A stretch of DNA of 64,000 nt from Bradyrhizobium barranii subsp. apii (lineage in GTDB: Bacteria; Pseudomonadota; Alphaproteobacteria; Rhizobiales; Xanthobacteraceae), in assembly GCF_011516635.5 (NCBI RefSeq), contig NZ_CP096255.1:1672501-1736500 (forward strand), given 5' to 3'. Shown here piece by piece: positions 40,950 through 51,251 of the stretch. The notes beneath the pieces were generated by a model. The model made no database searches. It was not told where the DNA came from and saw nothing but the letters and a program-made list of their open reading frames with translations. Each line of letters starts with the position of its first letter. The first letter of the stretch is position 1. The translations under genes and the position numbers were made by a program.

Positions 40950-41539
40950 CAACGAGGTTTGAGAACGCCCACAGGACCGCTCTTCGCGTGGTTCTTTATC
41001 GATATCATCCTTGGTTTGGTTGCCGAGTTTGCGTTCATGGGGCCGTCGACAAGGCTGGCGATGTCGCCTTCCGCTGCACACTGGATGGATCGCAAGCAGA
41101 TCGTTGGCTGGAGGTTCCAGCATGGATGTTCGACCGGACGGCATGCCCTGAGGCGGAGCTTTTGGCAGCTCGGCCATTTGTCAGCATAACCGCACTTGCA
41201 GCGCTTTCTGCGCTTCTCGATCTGGTGTTGATGGATCGAACGCCATCAGCTGCCCTGCTTTCTAGCGCATCCAGAGCCTCTCACGACCAGAATCGGGGAG
41301 AGACCCATGTCACGGCAGACGGCAATGCCAGGGAGCGGATACCGACACAATCGACAACCGCGGCCGCAGCAACAGATGGATCTGTTCGGGAGCGGCCTGC
41401 CGAACGGCGCCATCCGCGCGCCAGCATGGCCGGAGTTGCCGGCGGAAGCCCGGGCGGCCCTCACAAGCCTGATGACGCAGTTGATCCTCGACCATGCTGC
41501 GATGACAGCGACGCCGCCCGCGAAGGGGGTCGATCATGA
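40931..41539 (+). CDS. Conserved ORF 1 of the serine-recombinase element
   Basis: The convincing part is [20 protein letters not shown], followed by [20 protein letters not shown] and [16 protein letters not shown], in front of a recombinase. Similar small proteins precede large serine recombinases in alphaproteobacteria. Its N terminus runs into IS3 sequence, so the annotated start is uncertain, and the last 75 residues overlap ORF 2 in another frame and may not be real. No function is known. Confidence 0.5.
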   Translation: MVVPRCTTRFENAHRTALRVVLYRYHPWFGCRVCVHGAVDKAGDVAFRCTLDGSQADRWLEVPAWMFDRTACPEAELLAARPFVSITALAALSALLDLVLMDRTPSAALLSSASRASHDQNRGETHVTADGNARERIPTQSTTAAAATDGSVRERPAERRHPRASMAGVAGGSPGGPHKPDDAVDPRPCCDDSDAAREGGRS

Positions 41540-41546
41540 TCTCTGA
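41307..41546 (+). CDS. Conserved ORF 2 of the serine-recombinase element
   Basis: A 79-residue protein. The conserved-looking core is [20 protein letters not shown] followed by LILDHA, a pattern seen in small proteins encoded just before large serine recombinases. It overlaps the recombinase start by 11 bp, so the pair is probably translationally coupled. Function unknown; it may be a partner or directionality factor (inference). Confidence 0.65.
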   Translation: MSRQTAMPGSGYRHNRQPRPQQQMDLFGSGLPNGAIRAPAWPELPAEARAALTSLMTQLILDHAAMTATPPAKGVDHDL

Positions 41547-42581
41547 CAAGGTCAGGCCTCATCATCTGGAGCGTAAGGCGATTCTTTACGTGCGCCAATC
41601 CTCAGCACATCAGGTGTTGCACAATCGCGAGAGCAGCGCATTGCAATACGCCATGCGGGACCGGCTGACGGCACTCGGGTGGTCAGAGATCGAAGTGATC
41701 GATGATGATCTCGGTCGTTCAGCCGCCGGCGGCGTGCAACGCGCCGGTTTCGAGCGAATGGTAGCGGAGGTTTGCCTCGGTAAGGTTGGTGCGGTTTGCG
41801 CCCGCGAGGTCTCGCGCTTCGCCCGCAACAGCCGGGATTGGCAGCAACTCATCGAGATGTGCCGCGTGGTCGATACCGTTCTGGTCGATCAGGAGACGAT
41901 CTATGCACCGAGGCACGGCAACGATCGCCTGCTACTCGGGCTCAAGGGCAGCCTCAACGAGTACGAACTGGATTTGTTGCGCCAACGCTCGCTCTCGGCC
42001 CGCTACGAGAAGGCGCGCCGGGGCGAGTTGGTTGTGGCGGCGCCCGTCGGTTTCGTGAAGGCCGGCGACCGTTATGAGAAAGATCCGGATCGGCGTGTCC
42101 AGGAAGCGATCAAGCTGGTGTTCGACAAGGTCGAGGAACTGGGCAGCGCGCGACAGGCGCTCTGCTGGCTCCACGAGTACAATCTCGATCTACCAGTGAA
42201 GCAGTCCAACGGCGACACAGCCTGGCGGCGACCGAGTTACTCCGCCATCCACCGGATCATTGAGAACCCGGTCTACGGCGGCGCCTATGCCTATGGTAAG
42301 ACGGCTGTGGCGGCGGGATACAGCGCCGGGGGCGTGAGCGTGAAGATCCGCCGCAAGACGCGGAACGAATGGCTGGCGCTGATGCCCAACACCCACGACG
42401 GGTATGTGTGCATGTTTCGCGGGATCGTGAGCACGGATTTCAGGGGATCGTGAGCAGAGATTTCAGACGATCGTGAGCACGGATTTCGCGGGATCGTGAG
42501 CAGCTTTTCAGCAACTCAGCCCGCTTCGGCCGACAACTCAACCGGCTTAGGAACTGCCTCGTCAGTGAACGAGGAAGGCCG

Positions 42582-44123
42582 ATGCCCACCCAGAGATTGT
42601 CGATGCGCCGGATCAAAGAGGTTCTCCGCTTAAAACATGTTCAAGGCTTGCCGGAGCGAGCCATCGCGCGCACCTTGGGCATCAGCAACGGCGCCGTGCA
42701 CAGCTATCTACGCCGAGCCGGGGCTGCCGGGCTGAAGTGGCCGTTGCCGGCCGGAATGAGCGACGAGGACCTGGAGCTGCTGCTTTTCCCGGCGCCGAGG
42801 CCTGCGTCGCAGAGCCCCCAGCGGGCCGTTCCCGACTGGGGCTATGTCGACAAGGAGCTGCGCCGACGCAACGTGACCCGTCGGCTGCTGTGGGACGAGT
42901 ATCGCGCCACCCATCCCGATGGCTTCGGCTACACCTGGTTCTGCACGACGTACGAGGCCTGGAAGGGGCGAGCCCGGCCTTCGATGCGGCAGACGCATCT
43001 GGGCGGCGAGAAGGTTTTCGTGGATTTCGCCGGCGACACCATCGACGTCATCGATCCCTCAAACGGGGAAGTGCAGTCGATGAAGCTGTTCGTCGCGGCG
43101 ATGGGCGCCTCCAACTATACCTATGCCGAGGCCTGTCCAAGCGAGGGGCTCGCCGACTGGATCCGGGTCCACATCAATCTTTTCGCCTTCCTCGGCGGCG
43201 TGCCGACATTCGTAGTCTGCGACAATCTCAAGGCCGCCGTCACCAATCCCGACCGCCACGATCCCGGCCTCAACCGAACCTATGCCGAGATGGCGAGCCA
43301 TTACGGCACGGCCATTCTCGCAGCCCGGCCGCGGCGCCCAAAAGATAAGGCAAAGGTCGAAGTTGCGGTGCAAGTCGCCCAGCGATGGATTCTGGCGCGG
43401 CTGCGCAACCAACGCTTCTTTTCGTTGGCGGAGCTGAACGCAGCCATCAAAACACTCGTCGTCGAACTCAATGCAAGGCAGATGCGCGACTTTGGCGCCA
43501 GTCGCGCCGAACTGTTCGCCGAGCTCGACAAGCCCAAGCTTACAAAGCTGCCGGACCAGGCTTACGCTTTCGCACGCTGGAAGCGATGCCGGATCGGCCC
43601 CGACTATCATATCGAGATCGATGGACACTGGTATTCCGCGCCGTATCGGCTCATCCGTGAGCTTGTCGACGCACGCATCGATGACAGAACGGTCGAGATC
43701 TTCCACAACGGCCGCAGGATCGCCAGCCACGCCCGCGCGCCCAACCGGCGGGGCCACACCACCATCGCCGACCATATGCCCAGCGCCCATCGGCGCTACG
43801 GTCAATGGACGCCCGCCGGAGTGATCGTCGCCGGCGAGCGGATCGGTCCGTCGACCGCCGCCTTCTTCCAGGCCGTGATCGCGGCCCGGCCGCATCCCGA
43901 GCAAGGCTTTCGCACCTGCCTCGGCATTCTGTCACTGGTCAAAAGCTACAGCGCGGAGCGCGTCGAAGCGGCCTGCCGGCGCGGCATTCTGATCAAGGCG
44001 CGATCCGTCGCCTCGATCCGCTCCATCCTCCAGAACGGTCTGGATCGTACCTTTCTCGACGAGCCCTCCGAACACCAACCCCTGCGCCACGGCAACATCC
44101 GCGGCCGCGATTATTTTCACTGA
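42582..44123 (+). CDS. istA: IS21 family transposase IstA (copy B)
   Basis: 513 residues, with Lys instead of Asn in GLK/NWPLP as the only difference from the copy at 3955-5496. Intact. Confidence 0.95.
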   Translation: MPTQRLSMRRIKEVLRLKHVQGLPERAIARTLGISNGAVHSYLRRAGAAGLKWPLPAGMSDEDLELLLFPAPRPASQSPQRAVPDWGYVDKELRRRNVTRRLLWDEYRATHPDGFGYTWFCTTYEAWKGRARPSMRQTHLGGEKVFVDFAGDTIDVIDPSNGEVQSMKLFVAAMGASNYTYAEACPSEGLADWIRVHINLFAFLGGVPTFVVCDNLKAAVTNPDRHDPGLNRTYAEMASHYGTAILAARPRRPKDKAKVEVAVQVAQRWILARLRNQRFFSLAELNAAIKTLVVELNARQMRDFGASRAELFAELDKPKLTKLPDQAYAFARWKRCRIGPDYHIEIDGHWYSAPYRLIRELVDARIDDRTVEIFHNGRRIASHARAPNRRGHTTIADHMPSAHRRYGQWTPAGVIVAGERIGPSTAAFFQAVIAARPHPEQGFRTCLGILSLVKSYSAERVEAACRRGILIKARSVASIRSILQNGLDRTFLDEPSEHQPLRHGNIRGRDYFH

Positions 44124-44139
44124 AGCCAAGGAGACCTGT

Positions 44140-44901
44140 ATGCTCAACCATCCCACCCACGAACGCCTGATCGAGCTCGGCTTGAGCGGCATGGCCAAGG
44201 CCTTCGAGGAGCAGCGACGATCGCCTGATCTCGAAGCCTTGCCGTTCGAAGATCGCATCGGCCTGCTGGTCGACCGGGAAGCGGCGGAACGCGACACCAG
44301 GCGGCTCACCACGCGCCTCAAGCTGGCCTCGCTCCGCCAGAATGCCTGCGTGGAGGACGTCGATTTGCGCACGCCGCGGGGTATCGACCGGGCCGTCTTC
44401 GCCAAGCTCGCCAGCGGCGACTGGATCGATCGCCACGAGAATTTGCTCATAACCGGGGCGACCGGATTGGGCAAAAGTTGGTTAGCCTGTGCCCTCGGCC
44501 ACAAGGCCTGCCGAGATAATCGCTCGGTCCTCTATCACCGCGTCCCAAGATTGTTCGAAGCGTTGGGGCTCGCGCGGGGCGATGGACGTTATGCCCGCTT
44601 GCTCAAAACCCTTGGCCGCGCCCAGGTTCTGATTTTGGATGATTGGGGATTGTCGGTGCTCACCGCTGCCGAGCGGCGCGATCTACTGGAAATCCTTGAC
44701 GATCGCCATGGCCGCTCCTCCACCATCGTAACCAGCCAACTCCCTGTGGACACATGGCACGAAGTTATCGGAGATCCCACGCTAGGCGACGCGATTCTGG
44801 ATCGCCTCGTCCACAACGCTCACCGCCTCCAGCTTGCTGGCGAAAGCATGCGAAAACGCAACGCCAAAACCATCACCCTTGACGAGCAGCCAGAACGCTG
44901 A
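44140..44901 (+). CDS. istB: IS21 family helper ATPase IstB (copy B)
   Basis: 253 residues, identical to the protein at 3177-3938, with intact Walker A and B motifs. Confidence 0.95.
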   Translation: MLNHPTHERLIELGLSGMAKAFEEQRRSPDLEALPFEDRIGLLVDREAAERDTRRLTTRLKLASLRQNACVEDVDLRTPRGIDRAVFAKLASGDWIDRHENLLITGATGLGKSWLACALGHKACRDNRSVLYHRVPRLFEALGLARGDGRYARLLKTLGRAQVLILDDWGLSVLTAAERRDLLEILDDRHGRSSTIVTSQLPVDTWHEVIGDPTLGDAILDRLVHNAHRLQLAGESMRKRNAKTITLDEQPER

Positions 44902-46226
44902 CCCTATCACCGCCTCGGCCGGAGCGAGGCTGCTCACGATCGTCTGAATTCGGCGCTCATGATCGCGCGAAATCGCTGCTCACGATCACTGAAATATGCA
45001 TATGTGAGCTGGGAGAGGTTCGAGGCGATCCGCACCATGGTCAGCAGCAACGTTCCCACCGGTCGGCATCACGGCGCACCCAAGCATGGGGACGCGCTGC
45101 TGGCCGGTCTGATCCGGTGCAAGCGCTGCGGCCGCAAGCTCACACTCCGGTACTCCGGCATGGAAAACCATATCCCGCGCTACAGCTGCAGCCGCGCCTG
45201 GATGGACAATGGCGGGGCCCACTGCATCGCCTTCGGCGGATTGCGTGTCGATGATGCAATCGAGGACGCACTGCTTGGCGTCGTCGGTCCGGGCGCTATC
45301 GCCGCTGCAACCGCTGCCGCCGAAGGAGCCAGGGAACGGCGGGATCAGGTGCGCGATGCGCTCAGTCGCGATCTGGAAGCGGCGCGCTATGCCGCCGACC
45401 GGGCTTTCCGGCAATACGATGCCGCTGACCCCGCGAACCGGTTGGTGGCGAGTGAGCTGGAAGCGCGCTGGAACAGGGCACTCGCTCACGCGGCGGAGGT
45501 CGAGGGCAAGATCGCCATGCATGATGCGGCGACGCCCGCACCCATTGCTGATCCAGCTTCGCTCGGCGTACTGGCCTCGAACCTCAAAACGGTCTGGGAT
45601 GCGCCGACGACGGATGCTCGTCTCAAGAAGCGCATTGTACGCACCCTCGTCCATGAGGTCGTGGCCGATATAGACGACGCGGCGTCCGAGATCGTTCTCA
45701 TCGTCCACTGGGTGGGTGGCGCTCACAGCGAGTTGCGCTTGCCCAAGCGCCGGCGCGGACAGCGCAACAGCACTTCCGCCGATATTATCCAAGCCGTGCG
45801 TCAACTGGTGCTGATCGCCAGCGACGATCTGATTGCCGGCCTCCTCAACCGCAACGGCCTCAAGACGGGCAACGGCAATCGCTGGACCCGTGAGCGCGTC
45901 ACATCAATGCGCTCGAGCTACCACCTCCCGGTATTCAAGCCCGCCGATGACGGGATCGAACCCTGGCTCAACCTTAGCAACGCCGCAAAGCTCCTGAAGA
46001 TCGCGCTCAAGACGCTCCGGCTGGCCGCTGAAGCCGGCGAAATCGAAGCCTTCCATCCGCTGTCGGACGGCCCGTGGATCTTCGCCCGCGCCTCGCTGAT
46101 AACAACTGCCGCTCAATCTATCGCCGAACGAGCGCGACAGAACCCAAGATACCCCACGGGATCGCATCCCAATCAGCAAAGTCTCTTCTCTTCAACAACA
46201 TAGACAGATGGGTGTTCTGATGCGCG

Positions 46227-46750
46227 GTTGTAATCGGCCCGCCAGCATCCGAGCGCGACGCGGGCCTGGGCCAACGACGTGAACAGCGTCTCGTTCAACA
46301 GTTCATCGCGCAGCCGGCCGTTGAAGCTTTCGATGAAGGCATTCTGCATGGGCTTGCCCGGCGCGATGTAGTGCCATGCCACGCGGCTCTGATCAGCCCA
46401 TGTCAGGATGGCGTTGCTGGTGAGCTCGCTGCCGTTGTCGCTGACCACCATCTTCGGCTTGCCGCGCTCAATCATCAGCCGGTCCAGCTCCCGCGCCACC
46501 CGGGGGCCCGAGAGCGAGGTATCGGCCACCAGCGCCAGGCACTCGCGGGTGCAGTCGTCGACCACGGTGAGGATACGGAAGCGGCGACCATCGGTGAGCT
46601 GATCCGATACGAAGTCGAGCGACCAGCGGTCGTTCGGCGCCATCGGCACCGTCATCGGCGCCCGGGTCCCGATCGCCCGCTTGCGGCCGCCACGGCGACG
46701 CACCGCAAGCTTCTCTTCCCGGTAGAGCCGGAACAGCTTCTTGTGGTTGA
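46227..46750 (-). pseudogene. Central part of an IS3-family OrfB transposase
   Basis: Reads [20 protein letters not shown] through [20 protein letters not shown] (first Asp), [20 protein letters not shown] (catalytic Glu) to LGCWRADYN, where the serine-recombinase element enters. The N-terminal 90 or so residues of OrfB and all of OrfA are missing: at about 46750 the sequence passes directly into a helicase gene, so a deletion removed the IS3 left end. Confidence 0.85.
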
Positions 46751-46751
46751 T

Positions 46752-47831
46752 TGAGGAAAGCGAGTTGGGATAACCGCCAATAGTCACAAGGTTATCCGGA
46801 ATCTTTTCGATGAGGTCGTCGAAGCTGCAGGTGAAGAAGGCCTTCGGATCCGCTGCGTTCAAAAGGTCGATGAGAAGCATCAAGAAGACGATCTCGACAG
46901 CTTGAAGTTCGTCAAGAAGAACGAGCATGCCCTCGACGCGCTGCGGACGAACTGTTCCGTCGGCGGAGGGACATCGTATTTCTGGGCTCGGCCGGACGCA
47001 CGCCTAAGCGTCGACGTGCTGTTCATCGATGAAGCCGCGCAGATGGCTCTCGCGAACGTGCTGGCCGTCGCACAAGCTGCGCAGAGCGTCGTTTTGCTGG
47101 GAGACCCGCGGCAACTGGAGCAGCCGATTCAAGGGAGCCATCCTGATGGCGTCGGAGTTTCGGCCTTAGACCATGTCCTGGGGCCCCATGCCACCATTCC
47201 GGCCGATCGGGGTCTGTTCCTCGCCGAGACGTGGCGGCTTCATCCGCTCATCTGTGCCTTCAATTCGGAACTGTTCTATGAAGGTCGCCTGAAGTCTCGG
47301 CCCGGACTTGAGCGGCAGGAAATCAGGATCAAGTCCGGTCTCAACGGTTCTGGCCTTCGCTACCTTCCAATCCAGCACGACGGAAATCAGAGTTCTTCGC
47401 CGGAAGAAGCTGATGCGATCCGCGACCTCATTGCGGACGTCCTGGGATCCGGCACGACCTGGGTCGACCGGAAAGGTAGTGAGTCCCCGATTTCGCTCGA
47501 CGATGTCCTGATCATCGCGCCGTACAATGCGCAAGTCTTCGAGCTTCAGGAGCGACTTCCCGGCGCTCGCATCGGCACCGTGGACAAATTTCAGGGCCAG
47601 GAGGCGCCAATCGTCATCTATTCTATGGCGACTTCAAGTCACGCGGATGCGCCGCGCGGAATGGAGTTTCTGTACAGCGCCAATCGGCTGAACGTTGCGG
47701 TTTCGCGAGCGAAGTGCATTTGCATAGTGGTCGCTTCGCCGCGTTTGTTTGAGGCCGAGTGCCGGACCCCTCGTCAAATGCAACTAGCTAATGCCTTTTG
47801 TCGGTACGCCGAGATGGCGTCGGCATTGTAG
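46752..47831 (+). pseudogene. SF1 (UPF1/DNA2-like) helicase, C-terminal half only
   Basis: The open frame starts at the IS3 junction ([20 protein letters not shown]) and shows helicase motifs in order: VLFIDEAAQMAL (motif II), LLGDPRQLEQ (III), TVDKFQGQEAPIVIYSMATS (V) and NRLNVAVSRAKCICIV (VI). Motif I and the whole N-terminal half, which in this family often carries a RecB-like nuclease, are missing. A restart at ATG 46902 is possible but would lack the ATP-binding loop, so the gene is dead. Confidence 0.85.
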
Positions 47832-47881
47832 GGTCGTCGCTGGACTAAGTAGATGGGTCCATCATCAAATTCAAACCACTT

Positions 47882-48778
47882 TCACGCTCGAACGGAAAAT
47901 CGATCGAACGCCGTCAGGATTTGTGACCGCGGCTCGACATCCTGCAGATAGATTTCGGTCTTCAGAAATTCGATCTCTTCCGTGAATTTGTTTTCGTCTA
48001 CATCCACATACCACGATCGCGGCCTACCATCACTTCCATCACTCCAGCGATAGCCCCGCCGTTTGAGTGTGTCCTTGAGATCAAAGGGCGATTGTTCGGC
48101 CCACACGCGGATCGTTTTCTTGCGGGCTTGCTCAAGCAGGATAGAGAGCGCCGGCGAGCCCGCGGTCGGCAATTCGAAGGCTAGAATTTCGAGAAGCGCA
48201 TGACAATCGTCTACGGCCCTGTGCGCTTGGTGGAAGTAGCCCGTGCCGTTCAGTAAATAGCCCAAGCGCGACCCTTCGAAGCCATGCTTTCGCCACTCGA
48301 CCTCCGTTGCGGAGCATCCCCAGCCTTTTCGCTGGAAGATTGGCCAGTAGCGTTCCGCAAATTTGCGATCGAAGTTTGCGTTGTGCGCAATCACGATGAC
48401 CGCCTCGTCGGCAAACGAAGTGACCAACGTCTCGTCTATGCGATGTCCGGCCACCATTTCGTCCGTGATCCCAGTGAGCGCTGTTACCTCAAGGGGTATA
48501 GTTCCTGTTGGCTCATTGAATGACGAAAAGGCGTCCTTGACCCCCGTGATCCGACCGTCGGGCAGGTAGTCGAATTTGACCATACCGAGCTCGATGACCT
48601 CGTCTTTTCGTGGATCAAGTCCGGTGGTCTCGACATCTAGAAGGATGCCTGTCTTAGTCGTCTTACCATCGGACGGTGTGAAATTGGTGCGGGGGAGCAG
48701 GCGCCGCAAAACTCGGTAGTCGGCCGATTTCGCCAGCGCGTCGGCCATGGCGGCCAGAGATAGGTCGTTATCGGACAT
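47882..48778 (-). CDS. DEDDh 3'-5' exonuclease (DnaQ-like)
   Basis: A protein of about 300 residues with an exonuclease domain. ExoI is GILLDVETTGLDPRKDEVIE (Asp-Glu), ExoII is VIVIAHNANFDRKFAERYWP (Asp), and ExoIII is the HQAHRAVDDCHALLEILA segment with His and Asp, giving the DEDDh set. The C-terminal 80 residues (FDLKDTLKRRGYRWSDGSDG, RPRSWYVDVD) form an extra module often fused to such exonucleases. ATG 48778 is chosen over 48796 on spacing to GGGG. It sits next to the truncated helicase and may be the surviving half of a DNA-processing pair (inference). Confidence 0.85.
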   Translation of the reverse strand: MSDNDLSLAAMADALAKSADYRVLRRLLPRTNFTPSDGKTTKTGILLDVETTGLDPRKDEVIELGMVKFDYLPDGRITGVKDAFSSFNEPTGTIPLEVTALTGITDEMVAGHRIDETLVTSFADEAVIVIAHNANFDRKFAERYWPIFQRKGWGCSATEVEWRKHGFEGSRLGYLLNGTGYFHQAHRAVDDCHALLEILAFELPTAGSPALSILLEQARKKTIRVWAEQSPFDLKDTLKRRGYRWSDGSDGRPRSWYVDVDENKFTEEIEFLKTEIYLQDVEPRSQILTAFDRFSVRA

Positions 48779-48796
48779 CGTACAATTGGACCCCAT

Positions 48797-49143
48797 ATCC
48801 TTAGTCAGATATCGAGATTGGGTCGCAATTCTAATCCGCTTTAAATCTCGAAATCCAGTTGCGGACCTTCCTTGTCGTCGCCTAGACCGGTAGCACTTCA
48901 GCGAACATCTTTATCCGGTCGTCCGTGAACAAGGCTCTAAGCGATTGAGCGAGAGTCTGTTTTTCGGATTTGAGACGGTTTGAGATTGCAGGGATTGGGA
49001 GGTAAAGACCGCCAAAGCCTGCAAATTCGATTGTGGATTGAACGAAGCCGCTGCCGCGGCGTAGGGGGCAAGGTGGCATAGATCGCCTCCTGGCTGAGAG
49101 GATGTGGGTGTTGGAGCCCACCCCCTCAGACAGGAGTATCGAG
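48797..49143. other. Region between exonuclease and tyrosine recombinase
   Basis: About 345 bp with no gene seen. The left terminus of the recombinase/IS91 unit should lie here, but I cannot place it. Confidence 0.4.
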
Positions 49144-50004
49144 ATGGCCGATTTGAGCCCTCTTCGCCGCCGCATGATCGAAGACATGACCGTCCGCAAT
49201 CTGTCGCCGGCGACGCAAAGATCCTACATCAGCGCGGTTTCGAAGTTCAGCCGCTATTTTGGCCGATCGCCTGACCGGTTAGAGCTGGAAGACGTCCGCG
49301 CCTTCCAGGTGCATTTGGTCTCGACCGGCATCTCATGGCCGGCGCTGAACCAGATCGTCTGTGCGCTACGGTTTTTCTACGGCGTCACGCTCGGCGAGGC
49401 GCTCATCCCAGAGCGCATTCCCTATGCGCGAGAACCGCGCAAGCTGCCGGTCGTTCTCAGCGCCGACGAAGTGGTTCAGTTTCTTGAAGCGGTATCGAGC
49501 CTGAAGAGCCGCGCCGCGCTCACCACCGCCTATGCGGCCGGGCTCAGGGCCTCGGAGGTTGCGGGACTGCGGATCGAAGACATCGACAGCGCCCGCGGCG
49601 TCATCCAGGTGCGCCACGGCAAGGGCGCGAAGGATCGCAACGTGATGCTGTCGCCCCAGCTGCTGGGCATCCTGCGCACCTACTGGCGGCTCGCCCGGCC
49701 GCGGCTTTATCTGTTCCCTGGTCGTGACGAAGATCATCCGATCGATCAGACCGTGCTGCATGCCGCCTGCCGGTCGGCGGTGAAGGCTGCGGGCCTGACC
49801 AAGCGCGTCACGCTGCACACGCTGCGCCACAGCTTCGCGACACATCTTCTCGAGAACGGAACCGATATCCGGATCATCCAGGTCTTGCTCGGGCACAATA
49901 ATTTGTCGTCGACAGCGCGCTACACGCAGGTCGCCACCGATACGATCCGAGCGACGCAGAGCCCGCTCGATCGCCTGTCGCTGGAGGTGACGCCACCTGG
50001 ATGA
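49144..50004 (+). CDS. Tyrosine recombinase (XerC-like) paired with an IS91 transposase
   Basis: A 286-residue tyrosine recombinase. An N-terminal SAM-like domain (MIEDMTVRNLSPATQRSYIS) precedes the catalytic domain: first Arg in GLRASEVAGLRIEDID, the HTLRHSFATHLLENGTDIRI box (H-x-x-R), LGHNNLSSTARYTQV with the second His and the nucleophile Tyr. ATG 49144 is preferred over 49102 because of AGGAG upstream and family alignment. The stop overlaps the ATG of the IS91 transposase (ATGA), a pairing known for some alphaproteobacterial IS91 elements. Confidence 0.9.
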   Translation: MADLSPLRRRMIEDMTVRNLSPATQRSYISAVSKFSRYFGRSPDRLELEDVRAFQVHLVSTGISWPALNQIVCALRFFYGVTLGEALIPERIPYAREPRKLPVVLSADEVVQFLEAVSSLKSRAALTTAYAAGLRASEVAGLRIEDIDSARGVIQVRHGKGAKDRNVMLSPQLLGILRTYWRLARPRLYLFPGRDEDHPIDQTVLHAACRSAVKAAGLTKRVTLHTLRHSFATHLLENGTDIRIIQVLLGHNNLSSTARYTQVATDTIRATQSPLDRLSLEVTPPG

Positions 50005-51251
50005 CCCGCAGCGGGATGCGGGTCATGACCCGCTCCGACATCCGCTCCAACAGGCCCGCCATCGAGATTGCCGATATTCTGCGCCGGCATGGCGACGCCT
50101 ATCGCCGTGTACATGCCGGTCATCTGGGGCGGGTCGAGCGGCGCGTGATGAGCGCGATCGTTGCGTGCCGGACCGAGGCGCTCGGCGGCCACATGCAGGC
50201 TTGCGACGACTGCGGCACGACACGCGTTGCCTATAATTCCTGCCGCAATCGGCACTGTCCGAAGTGTCAGGGGAGAGCCCGAGCCGCGTGGCTCGCCGCG
50301 CGTCAAGCCGACCTGCTTCCGGTTCCCTATTTCCACGTCGTCTTTACACTTCCCGCACCGATCGCCGCGATCGCTTTCCAGAACAAGGCCGTCGTCTATG
50401 CCATCCTGTTCAAGGCTGCCGCCGAGGCGATGACGACGCTCGCCGCCAATCCACGCCGGCTCGGCGGTGCGATCGGCGGCGTCGCCGTCCTCCACACCTG
50501 GGGACAGACGCTGATGCATCATCCCCACGTCCATTGCGTCGTTCCGGGTGGCGGCCTCTCGCCCGATGGCGCGCGCTGGACCGCTTGCCGACCGAACTTC
50601 TTCCTGGCCGTCAAACCGTTGTCCAGACTATTTCGCACACTTTTTCTCAAACGTCTGTCGGCAGCCTTCAACTCCGGTGCCTTGCGTTTCTTCGGCGATC
50701 TCGGAGCTCTGGCCGAGCCGGCTGCCTTTGCGGCCCACCTCGACGCCATGCGACGCATCAACTGGGTTGCTTACGCCAAGCGGCCCTTCGGCGGACCCGC
50801 ACAGGTCCTGGCCTATCTCGGCCGCTACACCCATCGCGTCGCGATCGCCAACAGCCGGCTCGTCGCACTCGACGACGATCATGTCGCCTTCTCATGGAAG
50901 GACTATCGCCAAAACAGCGCGACAAAGATCATGAATCTCAAGCCCGATGAGTTCATTCGCCGTTTCCTGCTTCATACGCCGCCTGACGGCTTCCACCGCA
51001 TCCGCCACTTCGGCTTCATGGCCAACCGCCATCGCGCTGCCAAGCTCGCCCTTTGCCGCGAACTTCTCGATCATGAGCGAACAGCCCCAAACGATGGCCA
51101 GCCGTCGCCTGTGGATTCGGAGGCTCAAACCTGGGCCGAGGTTCCTGCCTGTCCCGATTGTGGTGGCGTCATGCGCATCATTGAGCGCTTTCGACATAGC
51201 TTCAGACGCCCCAGCCCTCGAACATCACCGTTCCGATGCGACACATCGTGA
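50001..51251 (+). CDS. IS91 family transposase
   Basis: A 416-residue rolling-circle transposase. The N-terminal zinc ribbon is seen as MQACDDCGTTRVAYNSCRNR followed by HCPKCQ, and the HUH motif as HHPHVHCVVPGGG. The catalytic tyrosine region is AYLGRYTHRVAIANSRLV. A second cysteine pair (PACPDCGGVMRIIERF) lies near the C terminus. Length is normal. Translation is coupled to the recombinase through the ATGA overlap. Confidence 0.93.
   Translation: MTRSGMRVMTRSDIRSNRPAIEIADILRRHGDAYRRVHAGHLGRVERRVMSAIVACRTEALGGHMQACDDCGTTRVAYNSCRNRHCPKCQGRARAAWLAARQADLLPVPYFHVVFTLPAPIAAIAFQNKAVVYAILFKAAAEAMTTLAANPRRLGGAIGGVAVLHTWGQTLMHHPHVHCVVPGGGLSPDGARWTACRPNFFLAVKPLSRLFRTLFLKRLSAAFNSGALRFFGDLGALAEPAAFAAHLDAMRRINWVAYAKRPFGGPAQVLAYLGRYTHRVAIANSRLVALDDDHVAFSWKDYRQNSATKIMNLKPDEFIRRFLLHTPPDGFHRIRHFGFMANRHRAAKLALCRELLDHERTAPNDGQPSPVDSEAQTWAEVPACPDCGGVMRIIERFRHSFRRPSPRTSPFRCDTS

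Larger units (their letters stand above)
42409..45000 (+). mobile_element. IS21-family element, copy B (2592 bp)
   Basis: Same length and ends as the copy at 3078-5669, opposite orientation. It is flanked by tatgtg at 42403-42408 and 45001-45006, so the duplication is 6 bp here against 8 bp for copy A. Confidence 0.95.
41536..46203 (+). pseudogene. Large serine recombinase, split by IS21 copy B
   Basis: The N-terminal part (41536-42408) is a resolvase domain with [20 protein letters not shown], where the serine after RQS is the likely nucleophile, and [20 protein letters not shown], then a recombinase domain ([20 protein letters not shown]). The IS21 element enters after GYV. The C-terminal part (45001-46203) has the zinc ribbon LIRCKRCGRKLTLRYSGMEN with PRYSCSRAW, a coiled region and the long tail. 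Removing IS21 and one tatgtg copy restores an open frame of about 690 codons. It is inactive as it stands. Confidence 0.88.
40950..46226 (+). mobile_element. Serine-recombinase element inserted in IS3 (2.68 kb plus IS21)
   Basis: The segment splits an IS3 orfB and is bordered by gttgta at 40944-40949 and again at 46227-46232. Joining the two restores the orfB frame. It holds ORF 1, ORF 2 and a large serine recombinase that ends 23 bp before the right border. Removing the later IS21 leaves about 2.68 kb. This looks like a small integrative element moved by its own recombinase. Confidence 0.65.

Noticed and set aside
41307..41546. ORF 2 as an excisionase of the recombinase element
   Set aside because: Size and position would fit, but no HTH or known excisionase motif is visible, so only 'conserved small protein' is claimed.
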